A stretch of 64,000 bases of DNA, taken from positions 1,962,272-2,026,271 of the forward strand of contig OX030959.1 in NCBI GenBank assembly GCA_943735955.1, given 5' to 3'. The notes under the pieces were generated by a model. The model was not told where the DNA came from. It did not search any database and saw only the letters and a list, made by a program, of their open reading frames with translations. Below are positions 1-15,613 of the stretch, one piece after another. This DNA is from Piscicola geometra. Its lineage: Eukaryota; Annelida; Clitellata; Hirudinida; Piscicolidae. Each line of letters begins with the position of its first letter. Within the stretch, counting starts at the first letter, position 1. Made by a program: the position numbers and the translations under genes.

Positions 1-146
1 TGACGTTGGTTTTGAAGTTAACTAGGCAGACATAAATGTCCATTTATTAACTTTTCAAATAGTATTTTTACCTTTTAAATTCAATTTTCATGAAATAGTT
101 GTAATATTTTTTTGCAATTTTTGAACTTCTTCATACTTTTGTGCAG

Positions 147-4934
<4,788 letters not shown>

Positions 4935-7153
4935 AGTCGCTATCTCATTTCTCCTGTGTTCTTTAGCGCTTGAAGAACTTGTTTGATATCCAGAAAAAAG
5001 CTTCGCAAACTTTAAACACGTGCTTTCAAATATTTATGAATTATTTTAATTTAGTTTTTTTTAAACAATTTTCAATATTTTGTACAGTTTTTAATAAGCA
5101 AATGAACTCTTTTTTAGCCTTCCAATCAATTATGTTTTTCTACAATTTTACCAGCGAGTTTGCATTCTCATTCCTATATTTTTATAATTAGTATTCCCAT
5201 TTAAATATTATTTGACAGAGTACCACACCAGCTGATGAATATTCAACAATCCTGGGAAGGTTTCCACATTGTTTCCCACGCCAGCAGTATTTTCGATTAC
5301 TTTCGAGGTTTTAACTTTATTTTATTTTTTTTACCGTGACGATCATTGAATGTTTGAAAAGCATTACATCATTTTATTTTCTCTCCTTTTCGCAATTTTT
5401 ACAACCTTCATTTTGTAGGGCATTGAGGAATGTAGAGCTAATTCCACTATAAAATATGTTTTCCAATGATTTTGCTATTTAATAAAACTCTTTGTTAAGC
5501 TATAAAAAAACTTATACAAAACATAGTAATATTTCGAGAATATTACTTGAATCTCTTTTTTCTGATTAAGTGGGGCTTCGCACGAACCATAGCCTCCACC
5601 TCAAGGGGTTCTAGTGAGCCCCTGTGAGCCCTCAAAGAAGCATCCCTGTCTTTTACTGTTCAGATCATAAGAACATGTTGATTGAATAAATAACTTTGCA
5701 AATGCATATAGATAACTATTTTTGTATTTTTAAACTTCCATATTTATAAAATAATGAGTGAACTAGAGTTCTTATATAATTTACTTGTAGCAGAAGAGGA
5801 AGACAGGTACATTTCTACCTGCATTTATCCATCGATTAGCCCTTTTACGGCTTGTAAGCTCATAAAAGACACTTCTGCAAGAAAATATAGTTAATAAAAT
5901 TGGTTTAACTGATTTAAAAGCCACAAGGAGTTTAAAAATTCTTAAAGGTTTTAATCAAAAATCATCGTTTAATTAAGTAGAAAAAAATATTTGTTGATTT
6001 ATTTGAGTGAAAAGCATCTCCCCGGAAAGCTGATCTCAATAGCAAGTTCAACAGTTAGTTCAACAGTTATGCAAGATTTCATAAACTAAGATGCCTCAAA
6101 ATCAGATAGAGGAGAAGTCGTTTCCTTTGGTTGTATTATTTGGAATAGAGTTTCAATATAATTTGTTTTAAAGCTCAACTTTCTCAAAAACTTTCATTAT
6201 TGTTGTTTTTGATTGGAGTGGGATGACTTTTTGACCAAAAAAACTATTTATCGCATCTTTTAAAGTTGTTATTTGTAAGATGAAAGTTCAAATTTGACGT
6301 TTATAGTGGTTTATTGTGCATGTTATGGAGTAAACTCTAAAGTTCAGATGAGTTAGTCAAGCTGATGAATTCAAGGAGTCAAGGTAAGCTTTGCAAAATA
6401 CATTTGTGTGTCGTTACATATCACTCACTAATTGGAGAAAAAAATGAAACAATTTTGCAAAAATTTACAAACTTAAAAGTTTTTATTACTTTTGTGGAAT
6501 GTATTTTATACTGAAATAGGACATTTTTACAGACAAAAAAATGTTTTTTTTTTCTAAAAGAATAAACACATTAAAGAATATAAAATAATTAAATTCAAAA
6601 TAATTAAACACAGCCGGAGTCATAATTTCTTGAGACTGTCGCATTAGGCATCAAACCATATATTAAGAAGTCCATAGCTTCAAACTGTGAAACATTGTCA
6701 CCATCAGCAGCATGCGTTAAAGAAAATGCAAATGAAAAAAATGACTAGAACAAATTATTTATCCATATATTGAATCCAGTAAAGCTACGTTGAGTAGTTT
6801 CAATTTAAAAGTACTTTCAAGCTGAACTCAAACGAAGAACTCAAGCCCCTTCTTTGTGACAAAGGCTCGATTGTGAATATATTTATGCCTGTGGTTGTGT
6901 ATAATAAAGTCGTAGCTTAGCCAAGTGTAAACTAAATTAATGTATTAAATATGAATTTTGAGGCTAATTTTAAAAGAATGTTGGGGGTTATCGAGTTTTA
7001 TAGTTGTATAACTTTTAATTTTTAAAGAACCACCCAACTTAAAGCATTAAAAGTTTTTCACATCCTTTCGCACACATCCTAGTTTATAAAGATGTATATG
7101 TAGAGTTATTCTTGATAAAAAAAGAGAAGCATGGGGCCTGATTCAAGAACAAA
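4935..7153 (+). other. ADAM-A 3' UTR and spacer to ADAM-B
   Basis: AT-rich, no open frame with coding character. Possible poly(A) signals AATAAA at 5481-5486 and 5685-5690. The second half probably holds the ADAM-B promoter. No mobile element recognised. Confidence 0.5.
7085..7090 (+). promoter_or_regulatory. Possible TATA box of ADAM-B
   Basis: TATAAA lies 64 bases before the proposed start codon at 7154. In AT-rich DNA such a hexamer is common, so support is position only. Confidence 0.25.
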
Positions 7154-7634
7154 ATGTTTGCAAACCGAAGATCTTACAAAAATCCTGCAATACACCAATT
7201 AAAATTTGCTGAATCGCAATTTAACCAAAATAATACTTCAAGCCAATCAAGGTTTCCAGCCTCTCAAGCTGTAAAAAGCACAATAAAAGGAAATAAATCA
7301 ACAAAAAATCTCTTTAAAACAAAAAATAATTTTCTGGAAAATGAAATAATTAATGAATCAGAGAATATTTATGCGACAAAATCTTTGGAAATAAGTTTAA
7401 ATGGTACTCCAGTTACAGCTGGGAAAAGTAATAATACTCTAACTACACCTCAGAAAATTATAAAACAACACAAAACTACAGCAACGGCTACTACAGGACT
7501 AACATCATCATCATCAACACCTAAGAAACCTTCATCAACAGTGTCTCACACACCTCGCATTTTTCAAATTCCTCACTTTTCATTCTTGTTGCTGTTGCTA
7601 CTCAGCTTGCAGTCCTTCATCACAACGGCCACAG
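7154..7634 (+). CDS. ADAM-B first coding exon: long polar leader then signal sequence
   Basis: 160 codons plus one base. Residues 1-141 are polar, Asn/Ser/Thr/Lys rich, with no second Met. Residues ~142-160 (FSFLLLLLLSLQSFITTAT) are hydrophobic and suit a signal peptide cut near ATA in the next exon, or a signal anchor. ADAM proteins usually start right at the signal, so the leader is unusual. Donor is CACAG|GTTTGC. Confidence 0.7.
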
Positions 7635-10600
7635 GTTTGCACTTTGCAAATATTAACTTTTAACACACAATTAGTTTACTTCAAATCCGTTTCTGATCAA
7701 GGATCTTTCAACCGTCATCAGTCCAATGATTGCACCTTGTTTTACCTGATGTCAATTTAAGCCCATTATCGCTCATCACACCTCATTAGGGGCCTTCACA
7801 GTTTCATCTTCCATGAAAATCAATTTACTATACTAATTCGTGCATTATGCTTCTTGAAATAAGAGGATGAAATGATACAATGTATATCCCTGATACATGT
7901 GAGTTGCCGTGAGCAGAACAATTAATGGATCTTTACTGAATATCAAACGAAAACTTTATTGTTTCTGAGTCAAACAAGTGTCAGCAAGACAATAATGATT
8001 ATCAGTAAACTTGTATCAAAAGGGTCTCTGAGACATTAATATTTCAAGTATTTTATTTGTAAGCTTTTTTTCACAAAATATTTTAATTTGATTTTAAAAC
8101 GTATTGTTTGAATGTCTTCATGTTAAAAGATTTCTGAACACAGATAATGTTCTAATTCATGTAAACATGTTACTTCGAGTGGTTTAAAGATTTTTGAAAA
8201 GCTTTAAGCACTTAAAAACTAGGACATACATGGGACATAAATGTAATATTTTAAGGTTTTTATGTTTGAATAAGTTTAATTTATATCGATTCACTTGATT
8301 TTTTTCTGTTGAGTTGACAATGCACGTAAAGCCCTGTCATTCGATTACTGATGGCATGTAGAAAATTACGTCAATAATTATTGCATATTTTTTTATTTAA
8401 AATAAGGAAAAAACTTCTTTAAAATTTTATTAGTTCATATGCGCTATAAATATTTATAACATCGCTTCAACTATAGTTTTAACATTATGGCCAATTAATA
8501 ATCATTAGGAATACTAATGAACCAGGATTCAGATGAGTAATAATAATAATAATAATAATAAAATTCATTTATATAGCGCTGAGGCACGCAACAGAAGCGC
8601 TCTTTGTCAGGTACTTAGTGGAACAATAATAACAATAGATAAAAAAAATTAAAATAAATAAATTAAAATAAATAAATAAAATAAAAAATCATGAAATAAA
8701 TGACTGAGTAATGACTACAAATGAATGACTAAGTGAATAAGTCAATGAAATAAAAGAAAATAAGAGAAAAGATGATTAATTAGATGCTAGTTGAAAGTAA
8801 TGAGTTTTTATTTTTTCTTGAATATTGATAGGGATGTGCTGTTTCTAATGTGTGGTGGTAGGCTGTTCCAGAGTAAACAATTAGCGTAACTTTGAATAAA
8901 AACAAAGTAAATGTAAAAAGGGATTTTCATCTTTCTTTTGTGAGTTTAAATTTTTAATTCGGTGAGAAATAATTATTTACTTGGATAAACAATAGATATG
9001 TCAAAACCGGTCATAATCACCTTTATCTTTAAAAATCGCATGATCTAGAAATTAATTACTCTCAAAGTTTTGGTCCATAATATTTACAGTTAAAGATCTG
9101 GAATAAACAGTTATTTATATAAACAAATAAATAAACATACTAAAACCCCGTGCATAAATAGAGTGAAAGATCAGAAGACATTGACTCATAAGAAGTTGAC
9201 AGACCAGCGTGACAACTGATTAATGCTAGCTACGCAGTTGTCAATGTTTTCTTATTGCTCTGGCAGCATATGTAGGCGCACAAAGGCACTGATACTCATA
9301 TGCTAATACTTCCACGAGCACAGCCGATAATCACCTGTCCACGTATGCTAATACATCATTCAAATGATAAACAGCTCAAGATGATGTGAAGATACTCATC
9401 AACGGAGTTGTTAGAAAGTCCACCTTCACAGGGGTATGTTGGCTTTGATGGGTGGAAAAAGCCCAATCATATTTGAAGTTTCAAATCAAACTATTCAATA
9501 TTTAACGACAATTTTTCTTTCAAGTTTTCCCTGTTGTTTATTAATCGATTAATACATATTTTCTATAATATTTTTTTCATCCATGTATTGAAATGAACTG
9601 AAATCGAGTAGTTAAAACTACTGGGACTCTAAGTCTGATTTTATAATCTTTTTCTACATCATGAAGTACTTTATTGTATTTTAATTATTTAATTAACTGC
9701 ACTACTGGCACAGGGTCAGCACGCCAGACAAGTCAGTCTGCTGCTCTCCCACCAAGATGCCTCCTTCACCGTCGACCTTCTCCTCAACACGTTCGTTGGT
9801 TTCGAATTGGCGGTTTAATGAACTAAATACAATATGTTTGAAAAAAGATTTAATCCTAAATGGTTTTGCTTATTAATAAAGGTAAAGTTTAAACGTAAAT
9901 CAAATGTATTTTATTATTTATAAGTTTGATTTTTACAAAAATTGTGTATACCACTGAAAATATCTGGGCTTTATTTATGTTTAAAAACCAATAAATCTAA
10001 AAAAAACTATTACAGAGTGTTATTGTCTTCATCATTTACCGAAAAAGTGGTAAGAGACAACTCCAGCTATTACTTACATTCCAACCAGGTCAATAGAAAA
10101 AAGTTCATATAACTTTACAAAATCATTAAATACAAACTTTGGCGACTATAACCTTCAAACCTCCAATTCTACCACTCCATCTCCCCTTCCCTCCTCGCAC
10201 CACCACTCCATCTCCCCTCCCTCCGTGCACCACCACTCCATCTCCCCTTCCCTCCTCGCACCACCACCACTCCATCTCCCCCTCCCTCCTCGCACCACCA
10301 CCACTCGCCACAGAGCGAGGACTTCTGCTACTACGTGGGCTCCGTCAGAGGCGAGTCCGACTCGTCAGCCGCCTTCGTCTCCTGCCCTCTCCTCAGGTCC
10401 CGGGCAGTCTTCAGCCCCAACCTTACATGAGCGAGGAATCACTCTAACGAAATATTAGTTTATTTCAAAGGAATGGAGTTTATTCAATAGTGTAATGCAA
10501 TGAAAGAAATCATTTGTTTCAACTCATTTTTAGACAAATGAGTTTCCTGGAATTAATGAGTGTTTGCTAAACAGTGTTTTGAAGATATGGTTTTTTTATT

Positions 10601-13600
10601 TTATTTTGCGACGTGCAGCTTATAAAACGTTTCGTGGGAATATGCAAATAGTCCATTATTCTAATTTAAAATACGAATGCTTGTAAAAATTAAACAAAAA
10701 CTCAATTACTATTCGAAATATGATAAAACGTCTAGATATATTATTGATTAAATACTAATCCAAGTCACAGAAACCATAACCGCTGTAAACAAAGCGTCAA
10801 AGAAATTAACACAACTTCTATAAATAACCCAACACTCCAACAAAAGCACAAACACTTCCGCAGCAACAACAACAACAATAGCAACAATACAAACACTTCA
10901 ACCACACAACAACAACACAGGGGCTTCTTCAGAGTGAGGAACAAGACGTGGCACGTGAGCAGTAGCAACGAAAGCGTCTTCCACATCAGCACCGAAGACA
11001 ACAACAACATCGCCACTTGGTTTTGTGGTTCGCATTCATTTAATAAACATGATTCTCACTTAAATCAGGAATATTTAACGTGCTCAAAAGGCTCTTTAGA
11101 GCGGCCAATAAGAGTACTAGAAAAGACGTAACTTGAAAATATCATAGTTGAAAAACCTATTCTGAAATTAATGATAACTAATATAATTATTACGAATCGC
11201 TTCATTTCAGGCGTTAAAGATCTGAAGAGAACAGTTGGTCACTTTTCAGAAAGACACATAAGGGTTCTTAATTAAATTGTTCTTAATTTAAGAAATAATT
11301 ACCTAATTTAAGCGTTTTGGGCTATATTAAATCCAAAAGTTTTTCATAAATTTTTTTACGCGTTTTTTTACGATTTGAGTTTTCCTGTTAATAACCTTTG
11401 ACTACTTAAGTTTAAATGTTCCTTCAAAAGTTCTTCATTTGACTTTATTCGTTTTTATTCAGTGCAAAGTAGTTAAACTATTTTTCGTGTTCAATAATAA
11501 ATATATAACGAGCAAAAATGTCTAAAAATATCAAGTTTCAAAGGTCTTCCTCACTTTCAACTTATTCAATTTAAATATTGATAATTTTATTTAATTCATT
11601 AAATTCACTGATTTTCCACATGAGCAGCGGAAGAGGGCTGTGGTGGAAGGGTTCTTCGACGACATGCTGGTGGTGGAGTTGTACATAGCGAACGACATCA
11701 CCAGGGTGCGTATTTGTGCTTCCATAATTCGAAGAAACAATAGAGATTTTAATTTTTTCTAATATATTTCCAGTTTCAAGAACTCGGCAGCGCTCAAAAA
11801 GTCATTGCAAGCACCAAGGAGATCGCTAATATGGCAAATCTGGTAATTTTAAACATATAAATTAATGAATGGAAACTAAAATGTTGAATATTTATCTGAA
11901 AAACAAAACTTTAAACAATTTTAGAATTCCATTAGTTAAGGATTCTCAACTATACAACCAATCTTCATAGGCACTTTCTTCTACAGCTCTACCAGCCACT
12001 AGGCATAGTATTGGTGTTAGTGGGGGTGGAAGTGTGGACAGACAGGGACAAAGTGTTTGTTAGTCGCGACCATGATGTAACCATCAAAAACTGGATGTAC
12101 TACCGCTCTTCAGAAATCGAAACGTACAACGACGTGGGCTATTTGCTCTCGTGAGACTAGTTTTTTTTTCCAAAATATATTTTGAACAGTTTTTTCTATT
12201 TTTAGAAAATCATTAAAAATAATAAATACAATTTTTTAGAATTCTATTAAGTTGTTAAGGATTACAGCTAATTTAGAAAGTAATTATATATTTAATTAAA
12301 AACCATTTAGTAATGCAATCAAACCTATAAAGCGATGAGACCCATAACCTATATCAATTAACATTTATTTAAAAGAAAACGAATGATTTCAAAGCAACAA
12401 AACTTTTTTTGTGGGCAGTCGAACCGAGTACAACATGAACACTCTAGGCCTGGCGAACATCGCAGGCATGTGCTCGCAAGGGCTGTCAGGAGGCATCGTG
12501 CGGGTAATGCTGTCTTTGAAACAACTGAAAAAAACTATAAATATAAATAATATTTTTACAAACTTTTTTTAATCAATTTCTATGTATTCGAAGCTATTTT
12601 TGACATTCGATGACTTAGAATTCAAAATAATATACGCAAAGTTATCATTTCATCCTCCTTCGGCACTAGAGCATAGACCAGAGGGCTGACGTGACTGGAG
12701 CCATTATGGCGCACGAGATAGGCCACAACTTCAAAATGGATCACGACACTCCCGACTGCAATTGCGAGGCAGGCAACAACAAATGCCTCATGAGCTCCTC
12801 GGCTTCGTGAGTCATTGCTGCCCTTTGCGAGGAACAAACAAGTTTAACAGTGCATCTATTCCACTATCTACCTATGCATTGAAATTGATTCAATAAATTC
12901 CACTAAATCTTTAAAACCACTTTGTTTGAATCTCTGCAGAACTAAAAGTGCGTTCGAGTACTTTTCATCGTGTTCGAAGAAGCAGTTGGAGGCCTCGCTG
13001 AGCAGGGGCATAGACATCTGCCTGCACAACGTTCCACAAAGCCTCAACGAGTACCTGGCCGTGTGTGGCAATGGCATTCTGGAGGCGGGAGAGCAGTGCG
13101 ACTGTGGCAGAATGCCTTCTCATGTGAGTTTTTTCAACCAGGTGTCTGAATCTTTTGATAATATCTTTTGAAGGTTTATTGAAAATCATTTTTATCTTTT
13201 AAAGTAAATAATTTGTACTAACTCAACGAATCACTAAAGAAATTTAATGTCATCCTAGATGTGCAATCAGCAGTGCTGCAACACCAACACCTGCCAACTG
13301 AAGAAAGGCCAGTGCGCTCAAGGGGGCTGTTGCGACGTGACCACGTGCTCCCTCAAAAGACAGGGTCACGTGTGCAGAGCGGAAGCAGCAGGGTCATGTG
13401 ACCTGGCTGAGAGCTGTGACGGTAGCAGTTTCCTGTGCCCTCGAGACTCCTTCGTGCAAGAAGGAACTCTGTGCACTGTCCATGGCGTCAGTTCTCATCT
13501 TTTAACATAGAAGTTATAAATATTCCTTTGAAATTTATGAATTTAACAATGTCTAACAAAGTATTATTTCCCAAAACATCAAAATCGAATGAAACTAATT

Positions 13601-15613
13601 TTTAAATTGCTGTCTACAACCACCAGAAAAATGGATCTTGCTTCGGGGGTGCATGTCGCAACCGGGAGTCGCAATGCAAGTTCTTGTACGGAGAAGATGC
13701 CACTGACGCCGATGCTGCCTGCTACTCATTCAACCAAAACGGAAACATTCACGGTTTTTGTGGCTACACTCTTCACTTCCAGCCCGGAGTCGAGAACGAG
13801 TTCACTGCTTGCACCAAGGCGTACGTGAAAAATACTAAGAAATAATTTTTCATCAACTGTTTTACTTTATTTAGTTTGCCATAATAAAACAAAACTTATT
13901 ATATATCAACTCATAGCTTGGAATATCTTTCACTTTTATATGACTCTGCACCGTTACCTTCCTAGGAACATCTTTTGTGGCACCCTCCAGTGCTCGTCGA
14001 GAACATCGGATTTAGCGAAATACCTCAGGTTCCATGCTAAGTCGAATAAGCAAATTGGAGGATCTCAGTGCCATAGTGTGCTTTTTGACTTCGGAAGGCA
14101 AGTCACCAATCCAGCATATGTGCCTGATGGATCGTTCTGCGGGGATGATATGGTGAGTTGTGCCTTGAGTTAAATTGAAGGTTTTTCAAACATACAACCA
14201 ATTAAATAATTGTGTGATTATAATTTTTCTTTAAGAAGGATTAAGAAATAACTTTGAAATATATTTTTCTATCATTTTTCATTCTTTTTTTTCAAGGTAT
14301 GCGTAAAGCAAAATTGCGTGAAAAGAGGGTCGCTACTTGCCATAAAGCCCTGCTCTAACTGCGTCAACGGGGTAAATTAACCATCTAATACTATAACTTA
14401 CGTATTTAACATTTGTATTTTTAATAGTTAAAAGAATAAACTAAATATTTATTGAGACTTCTTTTGATATTTTTGCAATTTCTATTTCCAAATTTTAGCG
14501 CTGCAACAACCATGGTGTTTGTCACTGTAATGCTGGTTATAGCGGTCGAACTTGCCAAATAACTACAAGTAAGATTTTAGCTTATAATGGAAAATGTAAT
14601 GGAAAAGATACAGATATATTTTTCAACTATTTAGTTCAATATTTTGAGCTTTTGAATTTATATAATTTTAAGATAAACTTGAAAATAGATTTTACATAAC
14701 TTTCTTACTTTAACGCGACCAAAGGCTCAGACCAGACAGGCCTGATAGTGGGACTGGTCATCTTCTTCCTCATCCTCCTCCTCCTCGTCGCTCTCTTCCT
14801 CTACGACTACAGACACAAGCAACACTCCATCAAGTTCTTCGCGTTCGTCATTTTATTTTTCTATTTATAGAAAATTATTTCAATTTAAATTAATTTATTT
14901 ATTAAATTTAAGAATTAATATATCATGAACTCTCAAACAATTACAGAGGCTTGGTTCATAAATACAAATCTCGTTCTCCAAGCAAAGACACTCCGTCACC
15001 TCCGAAAACCGTTAGCATTCGTCAGGTGGAGAGAGGAGGCCACGGCAACGCCATGTTCTCCATCGACCTTCCCGAAACCAGCGTCGTTCCCTCCAGAATC
15101 GCCCCCACGCCTTCTCAACCCTACACCAAGCAACCGACTCACAACAACCCTAACAAAGACTTTTACAACAACGTCAGACCAGCAATACGAAATGGTTTCG
15201 ACAATCCAGCAATGGTATTCAATGAACTTAGTGTTAATCGCTTTAATGAAAACATCCCAGAAAGACCTCAAAACACTAAACCCCCGGTGCCTAAGCCTCT
15301 AGTTGCTAAGCCTTACGTAAAACCACTTGAAGAAAACATTAAAAAGCCAGGCTTCCAACCGCCGCCCCCACCCTTGCCTACCCACCCTCCACCATTGCCT
15401 ACCCACCCTCCACCATTGCCTACCCACCCTCCACCATTGCCTAACCAGCCTCCCAAGACCAAACAATCCAAAGAGAAAGGAAACAAACCTCCAAGACCCG
15501 CGGATCCGAACTTCAAACCTACTAAACCAACAAATCCCCCTAAAGGCAAGAGTAACGTGAACGAACTTGTTAGGAAACTTAACAATAGAGAAAATAATAA
15601 TTCCATCGTGTAA
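7154..15613 (+). CDS. ADAM-B: complete, catalytically competent ADAM metalloprotease, meltrin-like
   Basis: Exons: 7154-7634, 9375-9433, 9714-9790, 10016-10088, 10314-10396, 10921-11027, 11211-11263, 11628-11705, 11774-11842, 11987-12150, 12419-12503, 12670-12806, 12940-13123, 13259-13486, 13627-13820, 13966-14152, 14297-14371, 14499-14568, 14725-14842, 14947-15613. All phases agree and the sum, 3189 nt, is an exact frame of 1062 residues. Start chosen because a TGA lies five codons upstream and there is no other Met before the signal. Domains: N-extension 1-141, hydrophobic signal ~142-160, prodomain ~161-310 with switch Cys293, RRKR 311-314, reprolysin ~315-490 with H458 E459 H462 H468, disintegrin, cysteine-rich, EGF, transmembrane ~807-827, cytoplasmic tail to 1062. 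Predicted surface or Golgi sheddase activated by furin-type cleavage. The SH3-rich tail suggests ADAM9/12/15/19 or fly Meltrin; exact orthology is not resolved. Weakest exon is 9375-9433. Confidence 0.88.
7635..9374 (+). other. ADAM-B intron 1
   Basis: 1.74 kb, AT-rich; contains the LINE fragment at 8538-8875. Nothing else recognised. Confidence 0.6.
8538..8875 (-). mobile_element. 5'-truncated LINE (non-LTR retrotransposon) 3' end
   Basis: On the minus strand, 8873 down to 8808 codes LWNSLPPHIRNSTSLSIFKK and then stop, the well-known C-terminal end of CR1/jockey-type reverse transcriptase ORFs in invertebrates. About 250 bases later come two GCGCT motifs, GCGCTATATAAAT and a (TTA)n tail at 8538-8562. 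The 5' end is missing, so the copy is dead. Confidence 0.72.
9375..11263 (+). CDS. ADAM-B prodomain exons
   Basis: Exons 9375-9433, 9714-9790, 10016-10088, 10314-10396, 10921-11027 and 11211-11263. They read in turn DDVKILINGVVRK, QVSLLLSHQDASFTVDLLLN, a linker ending in HSNQ, SEDFCYYVGSVRGESDSSAA (the ADAM CxYxGxV element), FRVRNKTWHVSSSNESVFHI, and IATWFCG|VKDLKRT with the cysteine switch CGV formed across the 11027/11211 junction. The chain ends HIR just before the next exon starts RKR, making the furin site. Phase 1 entry of 9375 matches the phase 1 exit of the first exon. Confidence 0.78.
10163..10313. repeat. Pyrimidine-rich minisatellite before an ADAM-B exon
   Basis: Imperfect repeats of CACCACCACTCCATCTCCCC and TCCCTCCTCGCA fill the end of the intron and run up to the acceptor at 10313. 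Both strands show open frames, which are repeat artefacts. Confidence 0.85.
11628..12806 (+). CDS. ADAM-B reprolysin metalloprotease exons with intact zinc site
   Basis: Exons 11628-11705, 11774-11842, 11987-12150, 12419-12503, 12670-12806. Start RKRAVVEGFFDDMLVVELYI follows furin cleavage. GVEVWTDRDKVFVSR and GLANIAGMCSQGLSGG match the reprolysin core. The zinc site is MAHEIGHNFKMDHD, with three His ligands and the catalytic Glu, followed by a Met-turn CLM. The Gly usual at the position of Lys in HNFKMDH is replaced. Confidence 0.92.
12940..13486 (+). CDS. ADAM-B disintegrin exons (12940-13123, 13259-13486)
   Basis: Carries VCGNGILEAGEQCDCGRMP and CDLAESCDGSSFLCPRDSF with the full cysteine spacing of an ADAM disintegrin. 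No RGD; the loop centre is ESCD. Exon lengths 184 and 228 nt equal those of ADAM-A. Confidence 0.92.
13627..14371 (+). CDS. ADAM-B cysteine-rich exons (13627-13820, 13966-14152, 14297-14371)
   Basis: KNGSCFGGACRNRESQCK, then NIFCGTLQCSS (CGxLQC signature), VPDGSFCGDDM and VCVKQNCVKRGSLL, which lead into the EGF module. Phases 0/2, 2/0 and 0/0 agree. Confidence 0.9.
14499..14842 (+). CDS. ADAM-B EGF and transmembrane exons (14499-14568, 14725-14842)
   Basis: RCNNHGVCHCNAGYSGRTC is an EGF-like knot. The next exon codes GLIVGLVIFFLILLLLVALF and the basic YDYRHKQHS that marks the cytoplasmic side of a type I membrane protein. Confidence 0.92.
14947..15613 (+). CDS. ADAM-B cytoplasmic tail exon with proline heptads and PDZ-type end
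   Basis: About 221 residues to TAA 15611-15613. Contains PPPLPTH repeated three times and a fourth variant PPPLPNQ (21-nt DNA repeat at ~15365-15446), likely SH3 or WW targets, plus NKPPRPADP. The last residues NNSIV fit a class I PDZ ligand. Confidence 0.9.
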
